A stretch of DNA of 64,000 nt from Armatimonadota bacterium (GCA_026003195.1 BPGU01000001.1:310001-374000), one strand, 5' to 3'. Shown: positions 1-9,863, numbered from the stretch's first letter. Numbers and translations are program-made. Notes: generated by a model from the sequence alone, not told the origin.

Positions 1-714
1 GACCGCGAGATTTTCGGTTTCCGCGAGAAGGCACAGGGAGGCTGGGCACAGTATATGCGCTACCCGGCAAACGCGCGGGTGTACCGTATCCCGGAGAATC
101 TCTCTACCGAACAGGCAGCTCTGGTCGAACCACTGGCGTGTTCCATGCACGCGGTAGACAGGGGGCAGATACAGTTCGGTGATGTGGTGGTTATTGCAGG
201 CATGGGACCTCTGGGTTTGGGCATGGTGGCGTGCGCCCGCCTCAAGAACCCCGGACTGTTAATCGCACTCGACCTGCGCGACCACCGACTGGAGGTGGCG
301 AAGCGATTAGGCGCGGATAGGGTGATGAACCCCTCGCGCGATGATGTGCGCGGCGAAATTCGGCGGCTGACCGACGGCTATGGCTGTGATGTGTACATCG
401 AAGCCACCGGGCATCCTCAGGGCATTTTGCTGGGGCTGGATATCATCCGCAAGGCAGGCAACTTTGTGGTGTTCAGTGTGCTGCAGGAGCCGGTCACGGT
501 GGATTGGACGATTTTGGGCGATGTGAAGGAGCTGAACGTGTACGGCTCGCACCTGGGACCCTACTGCTATCCGAAGGTGATAGACTACCTGAACCGTGGT
601 CTGCTGAAGACTGAGGGAATCGTCACACACCAGCTGCCCCTCTCCGAGTTCCGGCACGGTATTGAGATGGTGCACGAGGGGAAGGAGTCCATCAAGGTAT
701 TGCTGGTACCCTGA
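1..714 (+). CDS. Zinc-type medium-chain alcohol/polyol dehydrogenase, 5' truncated by window edge
   Basis: The reading frame is open from base 1 and ends in TGA at 712-714, so the N-terminal catalytic domain with the zinc ligands lies outside the window. What is visible is the C-terminal half of a medium-chain dehydrogenase/reductase: the conserved LVEPLACSMHAV helix, a Rossmann nucleotide-binding motif (GMGPLGLGMVA) and a following acidic residue in ALDLRDHR that would favour NAD over NADP. The family oxidises secondary alcohols or polyols such as sorbitol, threonine or erythritol. The opening residues GFREKAQGGWAQYM resemble erythritol/threitol-type dehydrogenases, but the substrate cannot be fixed. 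It is convergent with the WD40 gene downstream, only 17 bp away. Confidence 0.85.
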   Translation, partial: DREIFGFREKAQGGWAQYMRYPANARVYRIPENLSTEQAALVEPLACSMHAVDRGQIQFGDVVVIAGMGPLGLGMVACARLKNPGLLIALDLRDHRLEVAKRLGADRVMNPSRDDVRGEIRRLTDGYGCDVYIEATGHPQGILLGLDIIRKAGNFVVFSVLQEPVTVDWTILGDVKELNVYGSHLGPYCYPKVIDYLNRGLLKTEGIVTHQLPLSEFRHGIEMVHEGKESIKVLLVP

Positions 715-731
715 GGTGTGCAGGGAGAGGG

Positions 732-2684
732 CTACTTCCCCTCTGTGGGGGCGACGACCTCTTGGGGTCTGGTCTCGTACACCTTTTGGAGTGCACGATG
801 CACAGCGTCTGGACGATAGTAAGCCAGAAGGTCTCTGCCCGTGTTGCGCTCGATTCTGTTTCCAACGTCCCATGCGACGTGTGACTTCGCCTGCTCCGGG
901 CAGGTGTAGTAACCATCCCCGCTGGCGATGATCCAGCCAGTATCGTCTCCAGCGTACTCCAGGCGCGCAATCAGCCGCCCGTCCTGCCACGAGAACAGTT
1001 TCACTATCGTGCCGTTCTCACCGTGAGCGATAATGCTTCCATCAGGGGAGAGCGCGCAATGGGAGCAAAAATCCCCCGGGGTCCGTCTGTGCTCCCTCTG
1101 ACCGTCAGAGACACGATAGATATCTATCTGTCCACACGCGACAACGTACAGGCGTGAATTATCCGGGGAGAAACCCAGTGTCTGCGCGAGCACAGACGAA
1201 CGCAGTTCGAAAACAGGCTGTATGTGGTGGTCGGAAAGTTTCCACACCGCTATTCCCTCTGACCTTTGCGTCGCCAGCAGGGTACCATCGGAAGAGAGCG
1301 CTGCAATCTGCAATTCGCCGTAGTTGTTGACCCGCGCTATCTCTGTGCCCTGTATATCGTGCAACACCACCTCGCCATCTGCGCTGGCGGAAATAAAGCG
1401 CTGGTCCTCCCCTGTAAAAGCCACATACTGCACGCGCCCGACGTACGGTGCAAGTCGCAGAGGAGCCTGACGTTTCTTGTTCCGGTCCCACCTCAGCACC
1501 TTTCCGTCCGCAGTGCCAGCGAGCAGAGACTCCCCGTCGGGTGAGGTTGCCAGAGCGGTTACAGGCGCGCGCCCCGTGCGGATGACTGCTTCTTTCTCGG
1601 TGCTTGTCGTTTGCCAGATGTGAATGTTCCCCTCCTCATCGCCCACAAACAGATACTTGCCATCGGGCGTGAAGGTCATGCTGTGTACCGGCGAACGAAC
1701 CTTCTCGATCACTCCTTGCAACCTGCTCTCGCCCAGATTCCACAGGCAAATATACTCCTGCTCCTGGGCTATCTGTATCTGTTTGCCGTCCTCCGAAAAG
1801 CCGACGGACTGCACTCGTCCTTTCACCCCAAAACGCCACTCGACGCGCTCCTTCTCTTCTCCGCGGGATGTCTCCCACAGCACCGAATCGCCGTCCTCTG
1901 TGCTGGAGAGCAGGAGGTCTCCCGCTGGTGAAAACGCGAGGGCAACAACAGGCTTCTGCAGGCGGGGCGACCTCCACAACAAGCGTCCTGTTTGCACCTT
2001 CCATACCCTGAGGCTGGCGTCGTCGCCCGCCGTCGCAAGCAGTTTGCCGTCTGCGGTCATCGCCAGCGCGGTGACCTTTCCCCGGTGTGCACGCACCCTG
2101 CACAGCAGTTCACCCTTTTCCCTGCTCCACACATAAGCGCCGCCGCCTTCCGTGCCTGTCACCACGAGACCCCCGTGATCGCTGAAAACCACCGTCGTCA
2201 CAGGGCTGGAGTGCTCTCTCCAAACGGCGAGCAATCTTCCGGTTCGGGTATCCCACACCGCAACCCGTTTATCGTCGCCGCCGAAAGTCGCTATCATGTT
2301 TTTGCCGGGAGAAAAAGCATAATGCACAAAGGGGTAGCCTTCTCGCAGGATGTGGGCGGCGAGGCGAAAATAGGCATGCCGGAACGAGGTGCTATACTCT
2401 TTCCCTCCGCGGTCGGCTGACACGGTAAGTGTTGCTCCGTGCTCACCACCCTGTGCAATCTCCTGATAGCCCCTGCACAGTACCGCCAGCCATCTGCCAT
2501 CAGGTGAGATGGTGATCCGCGCAGTGGACATCAGGTTGCTCGTTGCCAGAGTGGGCAGAGGCGACTGCGGTGAGGCAACGGTCTGCCTGGATAGAGGGCT
2601 CAGTGAGGGTATGCGTTTGGTCACCTGAATACCTGCCAGCGCAACGATGAGGAGAAGGAGAAGTATCCAGAGAATGCGCCGCAT
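732..2684 (-). CDS. Membrane-anchored WD40 repeat protein
   Basis: A 650-residue protein with an N-terminal hydrophobic segment (MRRILWILLLLLIVALAG) acting as a signal anchor, followed by many WD40-like blades recognisable by repeated LAFSPDGK/LLAT..D..VRVW patterns. WD40 propellers are protein-interaction scaffolds and no enzymatic motif is visible. The C-terminal part ends with GWIIASGDGYYTCP, a motif often seen at the end of bacterial WD40 proteins. I chose the ATG at 2684 rather than an upstream in-frame start at 2756 because GGAGG lies 8 bases before it and it starts directly at the signal anchor. It is divergent from metH with about 75 bp between the two starts. The specific role is unknown. 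Confidence 0.85.
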   Translation of the reverse strand: MRRILWILLLLLIVALAGIQVTKRIPSLSPLSRQTVASPQSPLPTLATSNLMSTARITISPDGRWLAVLCRGYQEIAQGGEHGATLTVSADRGGKEYSTSFRHAYFRLAAHILREGYPFVHYAFSPGKNMIATFGGDDKRVAVWDTRTGRLLAVWREHSSPVTTVVFSDHGGLVVTGTEGGGAYVWSREKGELLCRVRAHRGKVTALAMTADGKLLATAGDDASLRVWKVQTGRLLWRSPRLQKPVVALAFSPAGDLLLSSTEDGDSVLWETSRGEEKERVEWRFGVKGRVQSVGFSEDGKQIQIAQEQEYICLWNLGESRLQGVIEKVRSPVHSMTFTPDGKYLFVGDEEGNIHIWQTTSTEKEAVIRTGRAPVTALATSPDGESLLAGTADGKVLRWDRNKKRQAPLRLAPYVGRVQYVAFTGEDQRFISASADGEVVLHDIQGTEIARVNNYGELQIAALSSDGTLLATQRSEGIAVWKLSDHHIQPVFELRSSVLAQTLGFSPDNSRLYVVACGQIDIYRVSDGQREHRRTPGDFCSHCALSPDGSIIAHGENGTIVKLFSWQDGRLIARLEYAGDDTGWIIASGDGYYTCPEQAKSHVAWDVGNRIERNTGRDLLAYYRPDAVHRALQKVYETRPQEVVAPTEGK

Positions 2685-2759
2685 CGCCGTGCCTCCAGAC
2701 GATAAAGCAGGATGGTGTTGCAGGAACATTTTAGCAGCGAACGCAGAGGAGGTCAACCG

Positions 2760-5700
2760 ATGTTCAGTTCGGGTATACTACAATCAGCCATGAATGACGT
2801 TCTGCAGGTAGCCCAATCACGAGTGCTCTTTTTCGACGGGGCGATGGGCACGCAAATTCAGTCCCTGCATCTCAGCGCAGACGATTTTGAGGGACTGGAA
2901 GGGTGTAACGAAGTGCTCAACGCCACGCGCCCGCATCTGATCGCCCAGATTCATGCACGTTATCTGGAAGCTGGGGCGGATATTGTAGAGACCAACACCT
3001 TCGGCGCGAACGCCATGAATCTGGGCGAATATGGCATCGCACACCGGGTATACGAGCTGAACTTTCAGGGAGCGCGCATTGCACGAGAGGTTGCCTCATC
3101 TTGGAGCACAGCCGACCGCCCGCGCTTCGTCGCGGGTTCTATCGGTCCTGGTACCAAACTGCCCACCCTGGAGCACATTACCTTTGAGGAGCTGGAAGCC
3201 ACCTACACCGAACAGGCGCGCGGGCTGCTGGACGGCGGGGCTGACCTCCTGCTGATAGAGACTGTGCAGGACCTGCTGCAGGCAAAAGCGGCCATCAACG
3301 GCTGTCGCAACGCTATGCGTGCCACAGGTCGTACTGTGCCTCTTTTCGTGCAAGTGACCATGGAGACGACGGGTACGATGCTGCTAGGCACTGAAATCGG
3401 CGCGGCGTTGACCACCCTGCTGGCTTTTCCCGACGTAGCCGTCATCGGGATGAATTGTGCTACTGGACCCGAGCTGATGGTGGAACACGTGCGATACCTG
3501 CATCACCAGTCGCCACGCCTTATCAGTATCCAGCCCAATGCAGGTCTGCCCGAGCTGCGCGACGGCAAGACCTTTTATCCGCTCACCCCCGACGAGCTGG
3601 CACAGTACCACCTGCAGTTTGTGGAGGAGTTCGGCGCGAACTTCGTGGGAGGATGTTGCGGCACCACCCCCGAGCATATTCGCAGGGTCGTAGAAACCAT
3701 CGGATTCCGAGAACCCGCCCGGCGCAGCCCAGAGGTGATTCCTGCCTGCTCGAGCCTGTACCAGGCTGTGCCTTACGAGCAAGAGAACTCGTTCCTGATA
3801 GTGGGCGAGCGACTGAACGCTAATGGCTCCAAGCAGTTCCGCGACCTGCTGCTGAACGAGAACTACGATGACATGATCCAGATGGCGCGCGAGCAGACCG
3901 CCGAGGGCGCGAATGTGTTGGACGTGTGCGTGGACTACGTGGGGCGCGATGGCGTGCGTGATATGACCGAAGTGATTCGTCGCCTTGCCACGCAGAGCAC
4001 GCTGCCGCTGATGATAGACTCGACGGAGCCTCCCGTCATCGAAGCCGCGCTCCAGAGGTTGGGCGGGAAGTGCATCGTCAACTCGGTGAACTTTGAAGAC
4101 GGCGGCAAGCGGCTGCATCAGGTGCTGCCGATGTGTCGCAGGTACGGCGCGGCTGTGGTGGCTCTGGCGATTGATGAAGAGGGGCAGGCTCGCACCACCG
4201 AGTGGAAGCTGCGCGTGGCGCGGAGGCTGGTGAAGGTCATCACCGAGGAGTACGGTATCCCCCCGGAAGACATCTTTTTTGACGCGCTCACCTTCCCGCT
4301 CGGCTCAGGGTCGGAAGAGCTGCGGCGGGACGGCATCGCCACCATCGAAGCCATACGACAGTTCAAGCAGGAGTTTCCGCGGTGCCACACCATTCTGGGG
4401 GTGAGCAATGTCTCCTTCGGTTTGAAACCCGCCGCGCGGCATGTGCTGAACTCGGTCTTCCTGCACTACTGTCTGGAGGCAGGGCTGGACGCAGCGATTG
4501 TTCATCCCTCGCGCATTCTGCCCCTGCATCGCATCCCTGAGCAACAGCGCGAGGTTGCCCGACAGCTGATTTTCGACGAGCGGCGCGAGGGCTATGACCC
4601 GCTGGTGGAGTTCATGCGGTTGTTCGAGAAGGCGGGGGCTACCGCCAAACGCGAGGATGAGTGGCAGTCGTTGCCTGTGGAAGAACGCCTGAAACGCGCC
4701 ATTATCGAGGGCAGGCGCAACGGGCTGGAACAGTCGCTGGATGAGGCACTGAAAAGCCATCGCCCGCTGGACATCATCAATAACATCCTGCTGGAAGGGA
4801 TGAAGGTGGTGGGTGACCTGTTCGGCAAGGGCGAGATGCAGCTGCCCTTTGTGCTGCAGTCGGCGGAGGTGATGAAAGCGGCGGTGAACTACCTGACTCC
4901 CTTCATGGAACGCACGGAAGATGTGCAGAAGGGCACCATCGTGCTGGCGACGGTAGCGGGGGACGTGCACGACATCGGCAAGAATCTGGTAGACATCATC
5001 CTCTCCAACAACGGTTATCGGGTCGTCAATCTGGGCATTAAGGTGCCCATTGACCGCATTCTGGAGGCGGCGGACCAGTACCAGGTAGACGCTATCGGCA
5101 TGAGCGGGCTGCTGGTGAAATCCACCATCGTCATGCGCGAGAACCTGGAGGAGATGAACCGCCGAGGCAAGTGGCACTACCCTGTGCTGCTGGGTGGGGC
5201 TGCACTGACCCGCCGCTATGTGGAGGAAGACCTGCGTCGTATCTACAAAGGGCGCGTGTTTTACGGACAGGACGCCTTCGAGGGGCTGGTGATTATGGAG
5301 CACCTGTGCAACCCGGACAAGCCTCTGGAAGGTGCTGAACCCGTCACCGTTGCCCCTCGCCCGAAGCTTCCGGACCCCTCAGAGGTGGCTCGGGAAGAGC
5401 CTGCGGTTGTCGCGGCAACGCATAGCGGGGTGCGTACGGACGTTCCCATTCCTGAGCCGCCTTTCATCGGCACGCGCGTCGTGGAGGACATTCCGCTGGA
5501 GGAGATATATCCCTACATCAATCAGGTGGCGCTGTTCCGCGGGCAGTGGCAGTTTCGTCGGGGTAAGATGAGCAACGAGGAGTTCAACTGCTTCCTCGAG
5601 GAGCATGTGCGCCCCATTTTCGAGCGGTGGAAGCAGCGCGCGAAGGAAGAGGGGTTACTCCAGCCGAAGGTGGTGTACGGCTACTTCTGGGCGAACTCCG

Positions 5701-6242
5701 ACGGCGATGACCTCATCGTCTATCGCGAGGACGGCAAGACCGAGTGGTTGCGCTTTACCTTCCCCCGCCAGCCCTCGCCGCCGCACAAGTGCATCTCCGA
5801 CTTCTTCCGTCCCGTGGAGAGCGGTGAGCGCGATGTGGTGGCGTTTCACCTGGTCACCGTGGGCAGCCGTGTGAGCGAGGCAGAGAGGGAACTGTTTGCC
5901 CAGCATCAGTATCAGGACTACCTGTACCTGCATGGACTCGGTGTGGAAGCGGCTGAAGCGTTAGCAGAATACTGGCACAAGCGCATCCGCGAGGAGCTGG
6001 GCATCGCCGACGAAGACGCGAAGGAGATACGCCTGCTCTTCTCGCTGAAGTATCGGGGCTGTCGCTACTCGTTCGGCTATCCTGCCTGCCCGAACCTGGA
6101 GGATCAGACGAAGCTCTTTGAACTGTTGCGCCCCGAACGCATCGGCGTGACACTCACCGAGGAATACCAGCTGGTTCCCGAGCAGAGTACGTCCGCCATC
6201 ATTGTGCATCACCCGGAGGCGAAGTACTTCAACATACGGTAG
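2760..6242 (+). CDS. metH: Cobalamin-dependent methionine synthase
   Basis: Transfers the methyl group of methyltetrahydrofolate to homocysteine through protein-bound cobalamin, in the cytoplasm. At 1160 residues it is full length for MetH and has all four modules in order. The homocysteine-binding barrel (about 1-325) starts with FFDGAMGTQIQ and has zinc-ligand cysteines in GMNCATGPE (about 232) and VGGCCGTTPE (about 299). The pterin-binding domain follows (ERLNANGSKQFR, about 345-620), then a cobalamin cap and B12 domain with GDVHDIGKN (about 734), whose His is the lower cobalt ligand, and the reactivation domain binding AdoMet with RGCRYSFGYPACPN (about 1098). The start at 2760 has AGAGGAGG about 7 bases upstream. 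No cobalamin or SAM riboswitch fits in the short 5' gap. It overlaps the convergent nagZ-like gene by 14 bp. Confidence 0.98.
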   Translation: MFSSGILQSAMNDVLQVAQSRVLFFDGAMGTQIQSLHLSADDFEGLEGCNEVLNATRPHLIAQIHARYLEAGADIVETNTFGANAMNLGEYGIAHRVYELNFQGARIAREVASSWSTADRPRFVAGSIGPGTKLPTLEHITFEELEATYTEQARGLLDGGADLLLIETVQDLLQAKAAINGCRNAMRATGRTVPLFVQVTMETTGTMLLGTEIGAALTTLLAFPDVAVIGMNCATGPELMVEHVRYLHHQSPRLISIQPNAGLPELRDGKTFYPLTPDELAQYHLQFVEEFGANFVGGCCGTTPEHIRRVVETIGFREPARRSPEVIPACSSLYQAVPYEQENSFLIVGERLNANGSKQFRDLLLNENYDDMIQMAREQTAEGANVLDVCVDYVGRDGVRDMTEVIRRLATQSTLPLMIDSTEPPVIEAALQRLGGKCIVNSVNFEDGGKRLHQVLPMCRRYGAAVVALAIDEEGQARTTEWKLRVARRLVKVITEEYGIPPEDIFFDALTFPLGSGSEELRRDGIATIEAIRQFKQEFPRCHTILGVSNVSFGLKPAARHVLNSVFLHYCLEAGLDAAIVHPSRILPLHRIPEQQREVARQLIFDERREGYDPLVEFMRLFEKAGATAKREDEWQSLPVEERLKRAIIEGRRNGLEQSLDEALKSHRPLDIINNILLEGMKVVGDLFGKGEMQLPFVLQSAEVMKAAVNYLTPFMERTEDVQKGTIVLATVAGDVHDIGKNLVDIILSNNGYRVVNLGIKVPIDRILEAADQYQVDAIGMSGLLVKSTIVMRENLEEMNRRGKWHYPVLLGGAALTRRYVEEDLRRIYKGRVFYGQDAFEGLVIMEHLCNPDKPLEGAEPVTVAPRPKLPDPSEVAREEPAVVAATHSGVRTDVPIPEPPFIGTRVVEDIPLEEIYPYINQVALFRGQWQFRRGKMSNEEFNCFLEEHVRPIFERWKQRAKEEGLLQPKVVYGYFWANSDGDDLIVYREDGKTEWLRFTFPRQPSPPHKCISDFFRPVESGERDVVAFHLVTVGSRVSEAERELFAQHQYQDYLYLHGLGVEAAEALAEYWHKRIREELGIADEDAKEIRLLFSLKYRGCRYSFGYPACPNLEDQTKLFELLRPERIGVTLTEEYQLVPEQSTSAIIVHHPEAKYFNIR

Positions 6243-7827
6243 AAGCGTCGCCATCACCCACTGGTATCTTTCCCGTCGGCACAAATTGCCCAAACAGCGC
6301 GTCCGCCAGTGCCCGGAGCGAGCAAGGACGATAGCCGTAGGTGCACAGATAGTTCTCCACCTCAGGAAATCGGCGAATATCGTATGGTTCGCGCAGGGCG
6401 ACGACAATGAGGCGTTCCCCAAACTGCTGGTGGAGTGCGCGTACCAGTTCCGCCTGTTTTGTCTGGTCTATGGGAGTATTGCTCCACTGTTCAGGCGGAG
6501 AGGTGGCGACAAGACACTGCCCCGCGGAAGCCACCTTCTGTAAAGCTTGTCGTACCTGTTCCTCAGGCAGGGTGGGTTCCAGCTGCACCACCAGCACATC
6601 GGGTTGATAGCGACGAATCTCCTCCGCCAGTCTCGGCAGGCTATGATGCGCGGAGACCACCGCTACCCTCTCGCCTTTCCGCAGGCGATAGCCCTCGTTA
6701 GGTGCCGATCGGACGACAGTGATACTGGCGCGGACAATCTCCTGCTCCAGCGCATCGTGCTCTGGATTCCACCAGGGTTCCCCTTCAGGAGGGGATAAAG
6801 CGGAGAGGAATCTGCACTTGGCTGCGAGCACGCGCGATACCGCTTCGTTCAGTCGTTCTTCAGGTAGATCGCCGCTGTCCACTGCTTCACGAATCGCTTG
6901 CACCGCCGCACGTTGAACCTCCAGCGTGTGTCCGATAAGCACCATATCTGCTCCCGCTTTCAATGCCTCTACCGCTCCCCGCGCCGTACCTACCGTATCG
7001 GCGATGGCTTTCATCTCCAGGCAGTCGGTAATGACCAGACCATTGTAGCCGAGCTGCTCGCGGAGCAGTCCGGTGAGGATGTTTCGCGAGAGAGTGGCTG
7101 GTCGTTCCGCGTCCAGGGCAGGGAAGAGGATATGCGTGGTCATAATGGCTCCGACACCTGCGGCAATCGCCGCGCGAAACGGAACCAGCTCCACCGACTC
7201 CAGCCTCTGGCGGTCTCCCGGGATAACAGGCAGGGCGAGGTGTGAATCGACCGAAGTATCGCCGTGACCGGGAAAGTGCTTCGCGCAGGCGAGTAAGCCG
7301 GTTTGTTGATAGCCGCGTATTGCCGCCGTGCCCATCTGCGCGACCAGCTCGGGGTCTGCGCCATAGGAACGCACGCCGATGATGGGGTTGTCAGGATTGT
7401 TATTCACGTCCATCACCGGCGCGAAGTTCCAGTTGATGCCGAGTGCAAGCAGTTCTCTCGCCTGCACCTGTGCCTGCCGGCAGGCATAGTCAGGGTTGCG
7501 CGTGGCGCCCAGCGCCATGTTGCCCGGAAACTCATGGAAGGGCGCACGCAGGCGGTTCACTGTCCCGCCCTCCTGGTCGATGGCGATAAAGAGGGGAATA
7601 CGCGACAGGCGTTGCAGTTCGGCAAGGGTATGGCGGATTTGCTGTGGGTTCGCGGGGTCGACGTTTCTGCCCAGCAACACGACGCCCCCCACCTGCATCT
7701 CTCTCACCAGAGCGCGAGCGTGTGCGTTGACAGTGCGCGCTTCTTCGCTGGTGTCGCCCTGCCAGCCGAAACACAATACCTGCCCGATGCGCTCGAGGAG
7801 GCTGAGATTCTCAACGGTCGTATCCAT
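6229..7827 (-). CDS. nagZ: Glycoside hydrolase family 3, NagZ-like beta-N-acetylhexosaminidase
   Basis: A 532-residue GH3 protein. The N-terminal barrel has the family hallmarks AIDQEGGTVNRL, the KHFPGHGDTSVDSH loop (about 179-192) in which the His and Asp act as the unusual acid/base of NagZ enzymes, and the nucleophile Asp in VITDCLEMKAI (about 267). NagZ removes N-acetylglucosamine from peptidoglycan fragments during wall recycling. The protein is longer than the single-domain enzyme (about 340) and carries an extra C-terminal alpha/beta domain like many GH3 members. No signal peptide is apparent at the ATG chosen (7827). It lies 19 bp downstream of the FGE-sulfatase family gene and is probably co-transcribed with it. 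The family is certain, the exact substrate less so. Confidence 0.9.
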   Translation of the reverse strand: MDTTVENLSLLERIGQVLCFGWQGDTSEEARTVNAHARALVREMQVGGVVLLGRNVDPANPQQIRHTLAELQRLSRIPLFIAIDQEGGTVNRLRAPFHEFPGNMALGATRNPDYACRQAQVQARELLALGINWNFAPVMDVNNNPDNPIIGVRSYGADPELVAQMGTAAIRGYQQTGLLACAKHFPGHGDTSVDSHLALPVIPGDRQRLESVELVPFRAAIAAGVGAIMTTHILFPALDAERPATLSRNILTGLLREQLGYNGLVITDCLEMKAIADTVGTARGAVEALKAGADMVLIGHTLEVQRAAVQAIREAVDSGDLPEERLNEAVSRVLAAKCRFLSALSPPEGEPWWNPEHDALEQEIVRASITVVRSAPNEGYRLRKGERVAVVSAHHSLPRLAEEIRRYQPDVLVVQLEPTLPEEQVRQALQKVASAGQCLVATSPPEQWSNTPIDQTKQAELVRALHQQFGERLIVVALREPYDIRRFPEVENYLCTYGYRPCSLRALADALFGQFVPTGKIPVGDGDASTVC

Positions 7828-7846
7828 TCTCTGGTACCTGTTGGGT

Positions 7847-8731
7847 TTACGGCTCGCAGACGACGCGCATGCCCACGAAGGGTGCATCGGTGAGCCACCA
7901 TTTGCTCTTCGGGTTCTGGGGGTCGTTCATCTGCCAGTCCGGTGTATACTTCTTGCGGGCGGCGGGATGTACCTTGTCTGGCTCATCGTAGTACGAGCCG
8001 CCGCGCACAACGGGAACGTCGTCGTCCATCGGCTGGCACCACTCAGCGACATTGCCCAGCATGTCATGGATGCCCCAGGCGTTAGGCTGTTTGGTGCCCA
8101 CTTTATGCGTCTTGTCGTCTGAGTTGCCCCAGTGCCAGGCGAGCTTATCCAGCAGTTCGCTGTCCGTGATGGGTCCAGCGGGCAGCACCCCTGCACGACA
8201 GGCGTATTCCCATTCCGCCTCGGTAGGCAAGCGGTATTTCTTACCTGTCTTGGCGGAGAGCCACTCACAGTACTTCTGTGCGGAGAGGTAGCTCATGCTG
8301 ATGGCAGGATAGCCCTTGTGCCCAAAACCCCTGTCTACCGCACCGTAGGGCTTGCTGGGTCGGGAAACGGCGTCTGCACCTCCGGTCTTCTGGGTATCGG
8401 GGGCATCCAGTTTGTGCACGAAGACATCGAACTCGTCCCAGGTGACCTCCGTCTTGCCGATGTAAAACGGTTTGATAGTGACCTGTTTGGGGTTTCCGGT
8501 TTTCGGGTCGGTGATGGTGTATGTTCCGCCGGGCACGGGGATCATTTCGAACTTCACCAGGGTGCCCGGAATGGTTTCCGTGTAGGCGGAAAGGGTCTTG
8601 CCAGCGGTTTGAACCGCAGTATTCATCGCCATGTTCTGCGCGCGTCTCACCTGCGCAGCTCCTGCAACCAGAAGGAGCAGCAGCACCACGCAGGTGAACG
8701 CCAGACTTCTGTAGAAGCTTGGAGGCAGCAT
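7847..8731 (-). CDS. Exported formylglycine-generating-enzyme (SUMF1/FGE-sulfatase) family protein
   Basis: About 294 residues: a signal peptide (FTCVVLLLLLVAGAA) then an FGE-sulfatase domain with its typical sequence blocks MIPVPGGTYTI, FYIGKTEVTWDEF, YRLPTEAEWEYACRAG and GNVAEWC, ending in VVRGGSYYDEP and GMRVVCEP. True FGE oxidises a sulfatase cysteine to formylglycine using a Cys pair, but many bacterial members are carbohydrate- or protein-binding relatives of unknown function; no sulfatase is in the window. Start is uncertain: ATG at 8731 fits the signal peptide but has no obvious ribosome site, while ATG at 8758 has AAGGAGG 15 bases upstream. Both lie in CATG palindromes shared with possible starts of the divergent apbE. 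Confidence 0.85.
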   Translation of the reverse strand: MLPPSFYRSLAFTCVVLLLLLVAGAAQVRRAQNMAMNTAVQTAGKTLSAYTETIPGTLVKFEMIPVPGGTYTITDPKTGNPKQVTIKPFYIGKTEVTWDEFDVFVHKLDAPDTQKTGGADAVSRPSKPYGAVDRGFGHKGYPAISMSYLSAQKYCEWLSAKTGKKYRLPTEAEWEYACRAGVLPAGPITDSELLDKLAWHWGNSDDKTHKVGTKQPNAWGIHDMLGNVAEWCQPMDDDVPVVRGGSYYDEPDKVHPAARKKYTPDWQMNDPQNPKSKWWLTDAPFVGMRVVCEP

Positions 8732-9722
8732 GAGTGAAAGGGGTGAACCAGCTCTCATGACGTTCCGTTCTATCCTCCTTCGAATCCTTCTGCTTGTATG
8801 GACGGAATTTGCCTGTGGTGCGTTACGCCTGAACGCGGCTCCTCTGCACCGCTATCAGTATAACCAGATGGCGATGGGAGTGCAAGTGGCTATTACCGTG
8901 TATGCGCCGGACCGGGCTACCGCCGAACGCGCGTGCACAGCCGCTTTCGAGCGTATTGCGGAGGTGGAGCAGGTTGCCAGCGACTACCGCGCTGACAGCG
9001 AACTGATGCGCTTGTGTGCACAGGCAGGGGGACCGCCAGTGCGCGTGAGCGAGGAACTGTTCACCCTCCTGAAGCGGTCGCAAGAGCTCTCCCGGCGTAC
9101 GGGTGGGGCGTTTGATGTCACGGTAGGACCTTTTGTGCAGCTGTGGCGGCGTGCGCGGCGTACAGGGCAGTTTCCCACGGAGGAGGAACTACAGCAGGCA
9201 AAGCGATGCGTGGGCTACGAGAAGATGGTGCTGAACGATGCCGAGCGCACCGTGCAGCTGCTGGTGCCCGGTATGAGGTTGGATTTGGGTGGTATCGCTA
9301 AAGGCTATGCGCTGGACTGTGCGTTGAAGGTACTGCAACAGCATGGTATCCGTCATGCACTGCTGGAGGCGGGCGGCGACATTGTGGCGGGGCTGGCTCC
9401 GCCCGGAACAGCAGGCTGGCGCATCAGGATAGAAAACGCCTCGCCGGAAAGGCAGTGGGTATATTTGGCATCGGGAGCGATCTCCTCCTCGGGGGATACC
9501 GAGCAATATGTGGAATATCAGGGGAAGCGCTACTCGCACATTGTGGATCCGCGCACTGGCTGGGGCTTGACGACGCGCGTCGCCGCAACGGTTATCGCCC
9601 GCGACGGCATCACCTCTGATAGCCTTGCCACTGCTTTGTGCGTGCTGGGGCAGGATGCCGGAATGCAGCTGATACGGGCGGTGCCTGGAGCGCGGGCTTA
9701 CATCCGTGAAGTCAGAGAGTGA
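8730..9722 (+). CDS. apbE: FAD:protein FMN transferase (ApbE family), exported
   Basis: A 330-residue protein with an N-terminal signal sequence (FRSILLRILLLVW). ApbE proteins attach FMN covalently to threonine residues of redox proteins such as Nqr or Rnf subunits, using FAD and magnesium outside the cytoplasmic membrane. Diagnostic segments are MRLDLGGIAKGYALD, LLEAGGDI, SGDTEQYVEYQGKRYSHIVDPRTG and the metal-site region ITSDSLATAL. ATG at 8730 has GGAGG only 4 bases upstream; an alternative ATG at 8757 starts closer to the signal peptide. No target flavoprotein gene is nearby. It is transcribed divergently from the FGE-family gene with virtually no intergenic space, so its promoter must lie inside that gene. 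Confidence 0.93.
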   Translation: MSERGEPALMTFRSILLRILLLVWTEFACGALRLNAAPLHRYQYNQMAMGVQVAITVYAPDRATAERACTAAFERIAEVEQVASDYRADSELMRLCAQAGGPPVRVSEELFTLLKRSQELSRRTGGAFDVTVGPFVQLWRRARRTGQFPTEEELQQAKRCVGYEKMVLNDAERTVQLLVPGMRLDLGGIAKGYALDCALKVLQQHGIRHALLEAGGDIVAGLAPPGTAGWRIRIENASPERQWVYLASGAISSSGDTEQYVEYQGKRYSHIVDPRTGWGLTTRVAATVIARDGITSDSLATALCVLGQDAGMQLIRAVPGARAYIREVRE

Positions 9723-9743
9723 CGTGGGAGGGATATTCGCAGG

Positions 9744-9815
9744 GCAAGCCGGTGTGCCTCGCACCGCTGATTTGTCTTGCGGGATTCCCGGGAGCGTCTC
9801 CGACCGAACCGGAGA
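9744..9815. other. Structured intergenic region after apbE
   Basis: Two nested stems and one hairpin are visible: GCAAG (9744-9748) with CTTGC (9776-9780) enclosing GGTGTG-CCT-CGCACC (9751-9765), followed by TCTCCG/CGGAGA (9797-9802 with 9810-9815). No T-run follows, so it is not a classical terminator, and it does not match the cobalamin riboswitch consensus. It may stabilise or end the apbE transcript. Confidence 0.4.
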
Positions 9816-9863
9816 TTTCCAGCCCAGTGAAAAAAAACCGCAATACTTCTAGCCCGAATGATA

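Noticed and set aside
9723-9820. Possible cobalamin or other riboswitch
   Set aside because: Stems are present but no known consensus blocks are found and the next gene has its own promoter downstream.
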